In this document: positions 52,210 to 62,620 of the stretch, in pieces
Layout: each line of letters begins with the position of its first letter
How positions within the stretch are numbered: the stretch's first letter is position 1
Assembly: GCF_016526145.1 (NCBI RefSeq)
Contig: NZ_JADDUE010000001.1
Location: 682,001 to 746,000, forward strand
Direction: 5' to 3'
Length of the DNA: 64,000 nt
Source of the DNA: Saccharopolyspora galaxeae
GTDB taxonomy: Bacteria; Actinomycetota; Actinomycetes; Mycobacteriales; Pseudonocardiaceae
Program-made: the position numbers and the translations under genes
Notes under the pieces: model-generated
The model's database searches: none
What the model saw: only the letters and a program-made list of their open reading frames with translations
What the model was told of the DNA's origin: nothing

Positions 52210-52333
52210 GCACCAAGTGTGCCGCGCCCGGCGCTGATCGAAGTGGGCGGACCGCCGGCGATGGGGCGGCCCGCTCACCCGCCTTGCTTACTTGCTGTCT
52301 TTCTTTCTTCGTTGCTTCCGTGCTTACCGCTGC

Positions 52334-53905
52334 TCACGCCTCGTTCAAGGCGGGCTTGCCGTCCTCGACGACGAAGCTCTTCGCCGTGGAGACCTCGGCG
52401 TCCTTCTTCGACACGTACGGCAGCACCCGGTAGTCCGCCCGCAGCTCGCCCGCGGTGAACTTGGTCCGCACGTAGCCGCGCCGGTTCTTGTGGAACTTCA
52501 CGTGCGGGTTCTCCGCGAGCACGTCCTGCTTGCCGTCGTCGCTGCCGTCGCCGCCGCTGGTGATCGAGGTCGTGACGAACTCGGTGGCCACCACCGGGGA
52601 ATCGGTGTTCTCGTGCTCGGTCTGCACCTCCGCGGCCCAGTGCCGGTGCACGTCACCGGTGAGCACCACGCCGTTGCGGACCTTGCTCTCGCCGAGCGCG
52701 GTGGCGACCCGGTCCCTGTTGGCCACGTACGCCGCCCACGAGTCGGTGCTGAACTCGACCCCGTCGTCGACGTCGTTGTCCAGCCGGGAGAAGAACACCT
52801 GCTGGCCCAGCACGTCCCAGCGCGCCGAGGAGTTCGCGAACCCGTCCAGCAGCCACCGCTCCTGCTCCGAGCCGGTGATCGTGCGGTCCGGGTTCAGCCT
52901 CTCCTTGCAGTCCACGTTGCCCTCGTCGCCGCACGGCTGGTCGTCCCGGTACTGCCGGGTGTCGAGCATGTGGAACGTGGTCAGGTCGCCCCACTGCAGC
53001 CGGCGGTAGAGCTGCATGTCGATGCCCTTGGGCTTGGCCGTGGAGCGCAGCGGCATGTTCTCGTAGTACGCCTGGAAGGCGGCCTTGCGGCGGTCCAGGA
53101 AGCCGGAGTCCGGTTTCTCCGGTGTCTCGTCCGCCCAGTTGTTCTCCGTCTCGTGGTCGTCCCACACCACGACCCACGGCGCGGTGGCGTGCGCGAGCTG
53201 CAGGTCCGGGTCGGTCTTGTACTGCGCGTGCCGCTGGCGGTAGTTCGCCAGCGTGCGCGTCTCCGGGCCGAGCACCTTGCGCACGTCGCCGTCCTCGGCG
53301 GCGTACTCGTACTGGTAGTCGCCGAGGTGCAGGATCAGCTGCGGCTCCTCCTCGGCCATCCGGCGGTAGGCGGTGAAGTAGCCCTCGCCGTAGTGCGCGC
53401 AGGAGGCGAAGCACATCTTCAGCTCACCCATCGTGCCCGGCGCGGGGGCGGTGCGGGTCAACGCGGCGGGCGAGACGCTGCCTTCGGCGCGGAACCGGTA
53501 GTAGTACTCCGCGCCGGGCCGCAGGCCCTCGAGTTCGACGTGCACGCTGTGCCCGAGTTCCGGGGCGGCCTGGGCTTCGCCGCGCTGCACGATGCGGCTG
53601 AAGTTCTCGTCCTCGGCGAGTTCCCACTGCACCGGCACGACGCGCTCGGGCATGCCGCCCTTGCCGTCGTCGGCGGTGGGGTCGGGCGCGAGCCGGGTCC
53701 AGAGCACGACGCCGTCGGCGACCGGGTCGCCGGAGGCGACGCCGAGCGTGAACGGGTCGGCCAGCGGCCGCCCGCTGCCCGCGCCGGGCAGCGCGAAGGC
53801 GTTCGCCAGCGCCGAACCGCCGACGGCGGTGGTGCCGAGCGCGGCGGCGCCGCCGAGCAGCACGGCGCGGCGGGAAACGGATCGAGGCGTGGTGGGGTCG
53901 GGCAT
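52334..53905 (-). CDS. phoD: Secreted alkaline phosphatase/phosphodiesterase PhoD
   Basis: A 523-residue metallophosphatase exported by the Tat system. SRRAVLLGG (residues 11-19) and a hydrophobic stretch form the twin-arginine signal. An N-terminal fibronectin-like domain (DPFTLGVASGDP) precedes the catalytic domain with FASCAHYGEG, HLGDYQYEY, VVWDDHETENNW and VVLTGDVHRHW, which bind Fe/Ca as in B. subtilis PhoD. ATG 53905 is chosen for the GGGAGGA site and the usual signal length; an ATG 33 bp upstream also exists. PhoP control is expected for the family. Confidence 0.94.
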   Translation of the reverse strand: MPDPTTPRSVSRRAVLLGGAAALGTTAVGGSALANAFALPGAGSGRPLADPFTLGVASGDPVADGVVLWTRLAPDPTADDGKGGMPERVVPVQWELAEDENFSRIVQRGEAQAAPELGHSVHVELEGLRPGAEYYYRFRAEGSVSPAALTRTAPAPGTMGELKMCFASCAHYGEGYFTAYRRMAEEEPQLILHLGDYQYEYAAEDGDVRKVLGPETRTLANYRQRHAQYKTDPDLQLAHATAPWVVVWDDHETENNWADETPEKPDSGFLDRRKAAFQAYYENMPLRSTAKPKGIDMQLYRRLQWGDLTTFHMLDTRQYRDDQPCGDEGNVDCKERLNPDRTITGSEQERWLLDGFANSSARWDVLGQQVFFSRLDNDVDDGVEFSTDSWAAYVANRDRVATALGESKVRNGVVLTGDVHRHWAAEVQTEHENTDSPVVATEFVTTSITSGGDGSDDGKQDVLAENPHVKFHKNRRGYVRTKFTAGELRADYRVLPYVSKKDAEVSTAKSFVVEDGKPALNEA

Positions 53906-54587
53906 GTCGGGTCCTCCCAGTTCGTCGGTGTCCGGCACGGGTGCGCGGCCACCGGCGAACCAGGCGTGGCGACCGCCCCGGCTTTAACTCGAACGAGTGG
54001 CAAGTTACCGACGCCCGATGGGGCGCTGGTTAATTTTCAGCGAAGAGGAGCTGTTGATCTCGGCGGTGATTCCGAGTTCCCGTCCCGGGACCGATGCTCG
54101 GCTCGGGTGTTTTCAAGCGGCGTCGGCCGCTGCCGCCACCCGAGCGCCTAAACGAGCTCGAAGACGGGAACCGAGTTCAGCGCGGGCGCCAGCCGGACCG
54201 GGTTGGTGGTCGGGACGGCCCTGGCGGACGGGACGGGCGAGGGCGGCGTTCCCACGGTCGGTTCGTGGGCTTCGTCGGAGCCATGGGGCAGAACCTAAGC
54301 CACGGCAGCGGGCTGGTGTGAACCTGCTTCGGGTTCCGGTGACATTTCCCGCAAGCCGATCTACCTGCGAAGATCGTCAACGAGATCGGGTTCGAGGCCG
54401 CGGCGGCGGGTGTGGCTGCGCCCGGCGCGATCCGCGCGCTGATCGTCGGCCGAGATCGGTTCCGGTGGAACCGTCCCGCGCGATCTCGTCGCGGCGCCCG
54501 CATCGCCCGGCACCGCGAGCGGCCGGACCCGTCCGCGCCGGTTCCCGCCTTCGGATTACGCGGGTAAGCGGTCCCCGTTGTTGAGGC
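53906..54587. other. Long intergenic region between phoD and groES
   Basis: About 680 bp with no credible gene; the longest frames have unnatural arginine/proline composition. It contains the phoD control region, including the small dyad ACTCG-AA-CGAGT (53987-53998), and an AT-rich GGTTAATTTTCAGC stretch near 54029. The rest is unassigned. Confidence 0.45.
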
Positions 54588-54614
54588 TTGGCACTCGCCT
54601 CGGTAGAGTGCCAA
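54588..54614. promoter_or_regulatory. CIRCE element (HrcA operator) of groESL
   Basis: TTGGCACTC-N9-GAGTGCCAA, a perfect 9-bp inverted repeat with the standard nine-base spacer, 106 bp before groES. HrcA repressor binds here in most Gram-positive bacteria and releases on heat shock. No hrcA gene is in this window. Confidence 0.92.
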
Positions 54615-54720
54615 CCAGCACGGCGCCGGAGCGCCCCGGCACCCGCGACGGCGGGGAGTCACGGAGCCGTCACCAAACCAGCCAACGCTTACGCAGGCCC
54701 CAGAAGGTGGAGGTCACACC

Positions 54721-55011
54721 GTGGCGAGCATCAAGCCGCTTGAGGACAAGATCGTTGTCCAGGCGAGCGAGGCCGAGACGACCACTGCGTCCGGCATCGT
54801 CATCCCGGACACCGCCAAGGAGAAGCCCCAGGAGGGCAAAGTCCTGGCAGTCGGCCCGGGTCGCGTCGACGAAAAGGGCAACCGGGTTCCGGTGGACGTC
54901 AAGGAGGGTGACGTGGTCATCTACTCCAAGTACGGCGGGACCGAGGTCAAGTACAACGGCGAGGAGTACCTGATCCTCTCCGCCCGCGACGTGCTGGCCG
55001 TCGTCAACTGA
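54721..55011 (+). CDS. groES: Co-chaperonin GroES
   Basis: A 96-residue heptamer subunit that caps Gro[21 protein letters not shown], the mobile loop [16 protein letters not shown] and the closing [16 protein letters not shown] 54721 follows GAAGGTGGAGG. Preceded by CIRCE and separated from groEL by a strong intercistronic hairpin. Confidence 0.98.
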   Translation: MASIKPLEDKIVVQASEAETTTASGIVIPDTAKEKPQEGKVLAVGPGRVDEKGNRVPVDVKEGDVVIYSKYGGTEVKYNGEEYLILSARDVLAVVN

Positions 55012-55031
55012 CGACCCGCACCATGCGCATC

Positions 55032-55074
55032 CCACCGCCCCGGTGGTCCCGCCTCCGGGACCCCGGGGCGGTGG
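55032..55074. terminator. Strong hairpin between groES and groEL
   Basis: The left arm 55032-55050 pairs with 55057-55074 over 18 bp with one bulged base (CCACCGCCCCGG against CCGGGGCGGTGG). It lies 20 bp after groES in an unusually long 248-bp gap and could act as a partial terminator or an mRNA processing/stability site. Confidence 0.6.
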
Positions 55075-55256
55075 TCTCTCCAACGCCGGGCACGCTCCGC
55101 ACGCCGCGCGGCGGCGCTGCGGCGAGCCGGACCGGGCGGCGCTGAGCGCGCGGTCCCCGGACGAATCCGGGGCCGACCGCGCGGACCGCCGGGCGGGGCT
55201 CGCGCCGGAGCGGGCGCGGACCGGCATCGAACATCCCCATGCTGAAGGGCTGTTGA

Positions 55257-56876
<1,620 letters not shown>

Positions 56877-56931
56877 CTCGGCGCTCCAGCCGCCGGCGTT
56901 GTCGCAGCGCCGCGGTTACCGCCGGAAACGC

Positions 56932-56972
56932 GATCAGGGGCGGCACCCACGGGTGCCGCCCCTGATCTTTTT
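56932..56972 (+). terminator. Rho-independent terminator of groESL
   Basis: A perfect 17-bp stem (GATCAGGGGCGGCACCC with its complement, 56932-56967) followed by UUUUU. It also lies beyond the convergent whiB gene. Confidence 0.93.
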
Positions 56973-57108
56973 CGCGCCTGCCTCGGGTGCGAAGCGGATG
57001 ACGCCCCTCGTTGTCATCCGGTTCGCCGTTCCCGGGTGGCGCCGCCACTGCCGCGCGCGGCCACCACGCCCGAGCCCGGAGCCGGGCCCTAGCCGTGCGA
57101 CGGGCCCA

Positions 57109-57411
57109 TCAACCGGCCAGTGCCGCGACCCGGCGCTTGCGGGTCTTGATGATGATCTCCCGCTCGGATTCGGAGAGCCCGCCCCAGATCCCGTAGGGCT
57201 CCTGCACTGCCAATGCGTGCCTGCGGCACTGCTCGAGCACCGGGCAGTGCTGGCACACCTCTTTCGCCTTCGCCTCGCGCCGCGCCCGGGCCGGGCCGCG
57301 CTCGCCGTCGGGATGGAAGAAGTACGCGCTGTCCATGCCGCGACACGAACCCTTGATCTGCCAGTCCCAGATGTCGGCGTTCGGGCCTGGAAGACGCCGA
57401 GTGTCCGCCAT
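57109..57411 (-). CDS. whiB: WhiB-family iron-sulfur regulator (WhiB3 position)
   Basis: A 100-residue WhiB protein. Four cysteines bind the Fe-S cluster (GSCRGMD, then VCQHC and EQC), followed by the GIWGGLSESE turn and a basic C-terminus KTRKRRVAALAG that contacts DNA. ATG 57411 follows GGGAGGTGG. It is convergent with groEL exactly as whiB3 (Rv3416) is in M. tuberculosis. It probably binds the principal sigma factor and senses redox state. Confidence 0.94.
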   Translation of the reverse strand: MADTRRLPGPNADIWDWQIKGSCRGMDSAYFFHPDGERGPARARREAKAKEVCQHCPVLEQCRRHALAVQEPYGIWGGLSESEREIIIKTRKRRVAALAG

Positions 57412-57925
57412 TGCGAAAACCACCTCCCACCGGTGGAGTCCCCTCCCTGCCGCGACGGGTTCGCCACGGCCTCGCATGATCCAAGGTAGAACCGCGCCAA
57501 TACTTGTTCAACCCCTTTCGCGCCGAAAGCTGTTCACTGTCGAGTGATCTCTGACTGGTGGCATCCCGTCGGACGTGCTTGCCACCGGCCGCCGCGATCC
57601 GGAACATGGCCGGGTGACCATGCGCCAGGAACCCCTGATCGGGCGGCACGACGCCGTCCAGGAGGCCGATCCCGGACTTGCCGACCGCTCGGACGGCCCG
57701 GGAGGGCGCGGCGAGGGGTCCGATCAGCTCGAAGATCACGATCGTCGGCCCGCGGAGATCATCGGCGAGCAGTGCGACGGCGCCGGTTGGCGTGAGATCG
57801 TTTCGCGTGCCTCCGGCGAACCGGGAGACGATCAACCAGTGGCGGAGCGGAACCAGCCGCGGCACCGCGCGGCCGACGAAGAACTCTGGCGCGAAGCGAT
57901 CTCGGGCGCCGGGGTGGACGACCGG
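57412..57925. other. Divergent region between whiB and the MerR-type gene
   Basis: About 510 bp. Frames are open on both strands, including an upstream extension of the MerR-type protein to ATG 57620, but neither looks conserved. It should contain both promoters. Confidence 0.35.
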
Positions 57926-59020
57926 ATGAGCGCAGGCGCCGACCCGGATGCAGCTGACCCCGATGCGGCTGCCGACGGGATCGAAGCGGGCAGCGCCGAA
58001 TCGGTCGGCGCCGAAGTGATCAGCCTGGAAGCCGACGAGCCCCGGCTGACCGTCGCGGCCGTCGCGCGCAGGCTCGGCGTCGCTCCCGCGACCCTGCGGA
58101 CCTGGGACCGCCGGTACGGATTAGGCCCCAGCGAGCACAGCTCCGGCAAGCACCGCCGCTACGGCCCGGAGGACGTGGCCCGGCTCGAACAGATGCAGCG
58201 CGCACTGCTGCGCGGCGCCGCCCCGGCCGAAGCGGCCCGGTACGCCCGCACGGTCGCGCCGCCTCCGCCGCGCGACTCGGCTGAACCCGCCACCGCTTCC
58301 CCCGGGTCCGCCGAGCCCGATCTCGTATCCGGCGTGCTGGATTCGCCCGCGGAGCTCGAAGTCGAGACCGCGTCGAACCCCGGCGGCCGCGGCCTGCGGC
58401 TCACCGGTGCCGGTCCCCGCGCGCGAGGTCTCGGCCGAGCCGTGCTGGCGTTGGACTCCTGGCATCTGCTGCGCCTGCTGCAGGAGTCGATCGAGGCGCA
58501 GGGCGTGCTGGCCACCTGGCGCGAAGTGCTCGCGCCCGTGCAGCGTGCGGTCGCCGAGCGCTGGCAGTCGACCGGGAACGGGGTGGAGGCGCTGCGGTTG
58601 CTCACCGACTCCGCCTCGACCGCACTCCGGTCGGTCCTCGCCACCGCCCCGGAGCCGCGGAACCCGCGTCCGGTCGTGCTCGCGCCGGTGCCCGGTGAGC
58701 AGCAGGAGCTCGAACTCGTCGCGCTGGCCGCCGAACTGGGGTCCCGGGGAGTCGGCCATCGGTTGTTCGCCGCGGGGCTGCCGCCGGAGGGGCTGGAAGC
58801 CGCGGTGCGGCGCGCGGCTCCTTCGGTGGTCGTGCTGTGGGCGGAGCAGCCGCATTACGCGGATCCCGGCTTGCTCGCCGGAGTGCCGAACACGCGGCAG
58901 CGCTCCCGGGTGCTCGCGGCCGGCTCGGGCTGGGCGCGAGGCGGGTTGCCGGGGCATGCCGAGTCGGTGGGGTCGCTGGAGGAGGCGGCGGAGCGCGTCG
59001 TCGACACCGTGCTCGGCTGA
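57926..59020 (+). CDS. MerR-type regulator with degenerate cobalamin-binding domain
   Basis: A 364-residue protein from ATG 57926. An acidic N-terminus precedes a MerR HTH (LTVAAVARRLGVAPATLRTWDRRYGL), then a helical domain and a Rossmann-like domain arranged as in the light sensor CarH/LitR. In those proteins cobalamin is held by PGEQHELG and an EH pair. Here the first reads PGEQQELE (58691-58714) and the second is absent, so B12 binding is unlikely. Longer N-termini (ATG 57620) are possible but poorly supported. Its TGA overlaps a perfect CRP-type site. Target unknown. Confidence 0.82.
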   Translation: MSAGADPDAADPDAAADGIEAGSAESVGAEVISLEADEPRLTVAAVARRLGVAPATLRTWDRRYGLGPSEHSSGKHRRYGPEDVARLEQMQRALLRGAAPAEAARYARTVAPPPPRDSAEPATASPGSAEPDLVSGVLDSPAELEVETASNPGGRGLRLTGAGPRARGLGRAVLALDSWHLLRLLQESIEAQGVLATWREVLAPVQRAVAERWQSTGNGVEALRLLTDSASTALRSVLATAPEPRNPRPVVLAPVPGEQQELELVALAAELGSRGVGHRLFAAGLPPEGLEAAVRRAAPSVVVLWAEQPHYADPGLLAGVPNTRQRSRVLAAGSGWARGGLPGHAESVGSLEEAAERVVDTVLG

Positions 59021-59035
59021 TGTGACGTAAATCAC
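59020..59035. promoter_or_regulatory. Perfect CRP-type binding site
   Basis: TGTGA-CGTAAA-TCACA matches the CRP/FNR-family consensus at every defined position. It overlaps the stop of the MerR-type gene and lies about 270 bp upstream of the BldM-like regulator. Confidence 0.65.
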
Positions 59036-59306
59036 ACTCCTCTCGCTCCCGTCGAGTGCCGGGTGTCGCGAGATCGTGTGGCTCGGTCTTCCGGGAACCC
59101 TCGACTGGGTGAATATCGCAGGTATGCGCCTTGAGCCCCGGGTGACGACGCTGCTCGAGCGGGGGTCTGCTCCGTTCCAGTGAACATCACTATCGAGTGG
59201 CCCGACCCGATCTCTGGACGGATTCAGCACTAGATCGTGTCAAGGTCCGCGCCACTGCGTCCGATAGGGGAAGTGGAACGTCACTCGCCTGCAGGAAGGA
59301 GTTCCC

Positions 59307-59903
59307 GTGACGACGGTCCTGATCTGCGATGACCGACGCAGCGTCCGGGAAGGGCTCACCCGCGTGATGTCTGCTGTCCCGGGAGTGAGCCGGATCGACT
59401 GCGTCGCCCACGGCGACGAGCTGCTTGCCCGCTTCGCGCGGCAGGCCGTGGACGTCGTGCTGGTCGGCACCCAGCGTGCGGTGCCGAACGGTGTCGAGGC
59501 CACCCGGCGCCTCGTCTCCGCCCACCCGCAAGCCAACGTGATCGTCTTCGGCGCACCGGACGATGCGGGCAGCATCGCCGCGGCCATCGCCGGTGGCGCA
59601 CGCGGCTACCTGCGGTGGGACGCCTCGCGGCCGGAACTGGTCGCCGCGCTGGCGCACACCCTCGCGAGCACCTCGGTGCCCGCGCCGCGGCAGCCCTCCG
59701 ACCCGGGGGTGCAGCTCACCGAGCGCGAACTCCAGGTGCTGCGCGGCATGAGCCAGGGCAAGAGCAACGGCCAGATCGGCCGCGAGCTGTACCTGTCCGA
59801 GGACACCGTCAAGACCCACGCCCGCCGGCTGTTCCGCAAGCTCGGCGTGCGGGACCGGGCGCAGGCGGTCGCGCACGGGTTCCGGCGCGGACTGGTCGCC
59901 TGA
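59307..59903 (+). CDS. BldM-like orphan response regulator
   Basis: A 198-residue protein: atypical receiver (1-120) and LuxR-type HTH (about 135-195; LTERELQVLRGMSQGKSNGQIGRELYLSEDTVKTHARRLFRKLG). The HTH is nearly that of Streptomyces BldM. The phosphorylation site is missing: VLVGTQ places glycine at residue 54, where BldM has aspartate. The acidic pair CDD at the N-terminus remains. Like BldM, it lies near the sigma factor and guaB genes and has no kinase neighbour. GTG 59307 follows AGGAAGGAG. It probably works by dimerisation. Confidence 0.87.
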   Translation: MTTVLICDDRRSVREGLTRVMSAVPGVSRIDCVAHGDELLARFARQAVDVVLVGTQRAVPNGVEATRRLVSAHPQANVIVFGAPDDAGSIAAAIAGGARGYLRWDASRPELVAALAHTLASTSVPAPRQPSDPGVQLTERELQVLRGMSQGKSNGQIGRELYLSEDTVKTHARRLFRKLGVRDRAQAVAHGFRRGLVA

Positions 59904-60375
59904 GCAAAACGGAGCTTCGCGGATGACCACCTCGCGCCCGGACCCGGTCCAGCGCCCGGCCCAGCCACCCACCGGACTCGTCGCGGCGAGCAGTTCCGCC
60001 GACGGTCGTCGGTGCGCGGTCGGATCCGGCCGCAGGCGTTGCGATCGCACCGGCTCGGTGCGAGTTCGGCGCAGGTTCCGCACCCGCTCCTTCCTGCTGT
60101 GTGACGCCCCTCACCGGGAAGCGGCCGTCGGCCGCCTACCGGTTCACCGCGGCGCCGCCGACCGGGTCCGGCGGCGCCCGCAGGAGAACGGTGCCCCTCG
60201 CCACCTGCCGGTGACCGAACCGGCCGGCCGTGGCCGGGGGCACGTCTCGTGATCGCGTCCGCTGCGCACCGCGGCCGCTGGGCCGCCGCCGCGCGGACCC
60301 TTAACATTCGCCGATCCGCGGCACTTCCGGACTGGGCGAACCATGCCAGGGTGGATATCTGGTAGTTATGGTTGT
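59904..60375. other. Non-coding region upstream of the sigD leader gene
   Basis: About 470 bp with only arginine-rich, unlikely frames. TAGTTA (60363-60368) near its end is a good -10 box, with a predicted start at about 60376. No clear -35 box was found, so an alternative sigma factor or an activator may be involved. Confidence 0.4.
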
Positions 60376-60495
60376 GTGACAACGACCCCCGATGTCCCCC
60401 ACTCCCTGTTCAGGGATCTGCCCTCGCCCGGTACGGTGACTCCGGCGCAACGTGCGGTGCACGTGATGTACGCCGGACAAATCCGAGTCGCTTGA
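60376..60495 (+). CDS. Possible leaderless small protein upstream of sigD (39 aa)
   Basis: GTG 60376 to TGA 60495 encodes VTTTPDVPHSLFRDLPSPGT and a further 19 residues with natural composition, ending QIRVA. A TAGTTA box ends seven bases before the GTG, as in leaderless actinobacterial mRNAs. It ends 28 bp before sigD. It could be a leader peptide or a small protein. Not recognised; the start could also be fortuitous. Confidence 0.42.
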   Translation: MTTTPDVPHSLFRDLPSPGTVTPAQRAVHVMYAGQIRVA

Positions 60496-60523
60496 ACGCG
60501 TAACACCAGGGCTGCTGTCTGCG

Positions 60524-61096
60524 ATGAGCAACGTGGGGGACGGGCTGGACGCTCTTGTAAGCGCCGCCGTCGACGGCGATCGTCAGTCGATCGAGCGCTT
60601 GCTGGCCGAAATCCGTCCTTTGGTGGTGCGGTACTGCCGCGCCAGGGTGGGACGAAACGAGCGGTCGTTCGCTTCTGCGGACGACGTGGCCCAGGAAGTC
60701 TGCCTCGCCGTGCTGACGGCGTTGCCCAGCTACCGGGATCAGGGTCGCCCCTTCTTGGCGTTCGTGTACGGCATCGCCGCGCACAAGGTGGCTGATGCGC
60801 ATCGTGCGTCGGCCCGCAACCGCTCCGAACCGGTGGCGGACGTTCCGGACACCCCGGAATCCGAAGCCGGCCCGGAGCAGCGGGCGATGCAGGGTGAGCT
60901 TTCGGGCAGGATGGCGCAGCTGTTGCGCGTCCTCCCGGCCAAGCAGCGGGAGATCCTGCTGCTCCGGGTGGTCGTCGGGTTGTCCGCGGAGGAAACCGCC
61001 GAAGCGGTCGGTTCGACGCCGGGAGCGGTGCGAGTGGCGCAGCATCGTGCATTGGCCCGGCTGCGAAAGACGCTGTCCGCGGAGGAGGTGGTCTGA
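60524..61096 (+). CDS. sigD: ECF-type sigma factor SigD (ShbA group)
   Basis: A 190-residue group-4 sigma factor. Region 2 includes DDVAQEVCLAVLTALPSYRDQGRPFLAFVYGIAAHKVADAHR (about 50-90) and region 4 is LPAKQREILLLRVVVGLSAEETAEAVGSTPGAVRVAQHRALARL. It is the orthologue by position of M. tuberculosis sigD (Rv3414c) and Streptomyces shbA, which drives the principal sigma gene. Its stop abuts the anti-sigma start directly (TGAATG). Confidence 0.94.
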   Translation: MSNVGDGLDALVSAAVDGDRQSIERLLAEIRPLVVRYCRARVGRNERSFASADDVAQEVCLAVLTALPSYRDQGRPFLAFVYGIAAHKVADAHRASARNRSEPVADVPDTPESEAGPEQRAMQGELSGRMAQLLRVLPAKQREILLLRVVVGLSAEETAEAVGSTPGAVRVAQHRALARLRKTLSAEEVV

Positions 61097-62425
61097 ATGG
61101 TCGAGCGGGAAGAACCCGAGCGTGCCCCGGGGCGGGAGCACGCCGCGGAGCACCCCGTCGAATCCGGCCGGCCGGACGACCGTGCGGGTGGGTCGGGTGA
61201 ACCGGAGGCAGCTTCGGCCCCGCCCGCCGCTGGCGAGGGAGCCGAGCTGATCGACAACCGAGAGTCCGACTCCGCCGCCGCCGTGGCCGCCGGGTCGAAC
61301 ACCGCCGAGACGCCCGACGAGCCGGGAGTCGCCGCAGCCGCGGATAGCACCGGCGCGGGCGAACAGAACGAGTCCGAACAGGACACCGAAAAGCTCGATA
61401 CCGCCCAGCAGAGCGGCGATTCCGACGCCGCCGAGCTCCCGGATCAGTCCACTTCGGAGGAAACTCCGTCCACTTCGGACGGTTCGACGGACGCCACCGT
61501 GCTGGACTTCCGGCAGCGGCCGAGCGTGACCGACGCGGACACCGAGCAGGCCACCGCGGAAGGGCTGATCGACGCGGACGAGGTCGGCACCGAGCCGCTG
61601 AACCTCTCCGAGATCCAGTCCGACGACGCGCTGCTGGACGCCCTCGGCGGCACCAACCCGAGCGTGCCCGGGGAATCCGAAGAAGCCGGTCCTGCACTGG
61701 AATCGCTGCTGGTGGCGTGGCGGCGGGAAGTCGACGCCGCGCCCATCGGCGAGCTGGTCGAGCTCGACGAGGCGGCGGGCGCGATCGCCGCAGGCCGCCG
61801 CCCGCGGCGCCGGTCGCGGCGCAGGCACCTGGTTCCGGTGGCCTCCGCGGCCGCGGTGCTGATGATCGGGTTCACCGGCGTCGGGCTGGCGGCCCGGGAC
61901 GCGATGCCGGGCGACATGCTGTGGGGCGTGGCGACGGTGCTCTACGCCGATCACTCGCGCTCGAGCCTGGCCGTCGACGCAGCGCAGCAGGATCTCAACG
62001 TCGCCGACAGCGCGCTTCAGGAGAACCGCACCGGAGACGCGAAGCAGGCGCTGGAGCGCGCGCTGGAGCACATGAAGGCGGTCGAGGACGGGCAACGACT
62101 CGACCAGCTGCGAAGCACCCATCGGGAGCTGCTGCGGCGCTACGAGGGGGGCACTTCCCCGTCGGAACCCTCGACCTCGGAGACCTCCACCAGCACGCAC
62201 CAGCCCACGAGCATGACGCCGAGCCCGCCGCCGTCGCAGCTGCCGCTGCCGCCGCCGGAACCGTCGGTGCCGCCGACGACCCCGAGCACGCCCAGCTCCT
62301 CGCAGGTGCCGACGACATCGCCGAGCGCGCCGAGCGAGACCAGCGGCACCTCGGACCGGCCATCCAGCGGGATCGGCACGACCGGCGGGATGACCTCGGA
62401 CTCGAACAGCTTCTTCCCGAACTGA
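61097..62425 (+). CDS. rsdA: Anti-sigma-D factor RsdA with long acidic extension
   Basis: A 442-residue single-pass membrane protein. Residues 1-170 are acidic and low-complexity. The sigma-binding segment (DDALLDALGGTNPSV, then LLVAWRREVDAAP) lies at about 175-220, the membrane helix (LVPVASAAAVLMIGFTGVGLAA) near 245-267, then an extracytoplasmic helical domain and a Ser/Thr/Pro-rich tail. It sequesters SigD at the membrane. M. tuberculosis RsdA (Rv3413c) is about 140 residues shorter, mainly because it lacks this extension. Confidence 0.88.
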   Translation: MVEREEPERAPGREHAAEHPVESGRPDDRAGGSGEPEAASAPPAAGEGAELIDNRESDSAAAVAAGSNTAETPDEPGVAAAADSTGAGEQNESEQDTEKLDTAQQSGDSDAAELPDQSTSEETPSTSDGSTDATVLDFRQRPSVTDADTEQATAEGLIDADEVGTEPLNLSEIQSDDALLDALGGTNPSVPGESEEAGPALESLLVAWRREVDAAPIGELVELDEAAGAIAAGRRPRRRSRRRHLVPVASAAAVLMIGFTGVGLAARDAMPGDMLWGVATVLYADHSRSSLAVDAAQQDLNVADSALQENRTGDAKQALERALEHMKAVEDGQRLDQLRSTHRELLRRYEGGTSPSEPSTSETSTSTHQPTSMTPSPPPSQLPLPPPEPSVPPTTPSTPSSSQVPTTSPSAPSETSGTSDRPSSGIGTTGGMTSDSNSFFPN

Positions 62426-62620
62426 GCCGCCGCGCGGTTCGGCCGGAGCGGCGCAAGCGCCGCCAGGATCCGGTCGAACCGTCCGGAGGCGGGAGGCGGA
62501 CCGTCCGGCGGCAGGGTCTTCCGGACGCGGTCTCAGGCACCACGTGTACTCAGGCACCGCTGCAGCGGTACGGGTGCTGCGCGCGGACGCGCGGAGCGGA
62601 ATCGGCGACGGCGACCGGCG

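Noticed and set aside
53997-54662. Frames on both strands between phoD and groES
   Set aside because: Arg/Pro/Ser-rich translations without hydrophobic cores, overlapping the CIRCE element. Judged non-coding.
57575-57925. N-terminal extension of the MerR-type protein, and an antisense frame (57412-57865)
   Set aside because: Neither translation shows a domain. The extension looks like antisense composition, and ATG 57926 gives a family-sized protein. Left open because no alignment could be run.
59923-60252. 109-codon frame after the BldM-like gene
   Set aside because: Starts 20 bp after the upstream stop but is almost entirely Arg/Pro/Ser low-complexity with no ribosome site.
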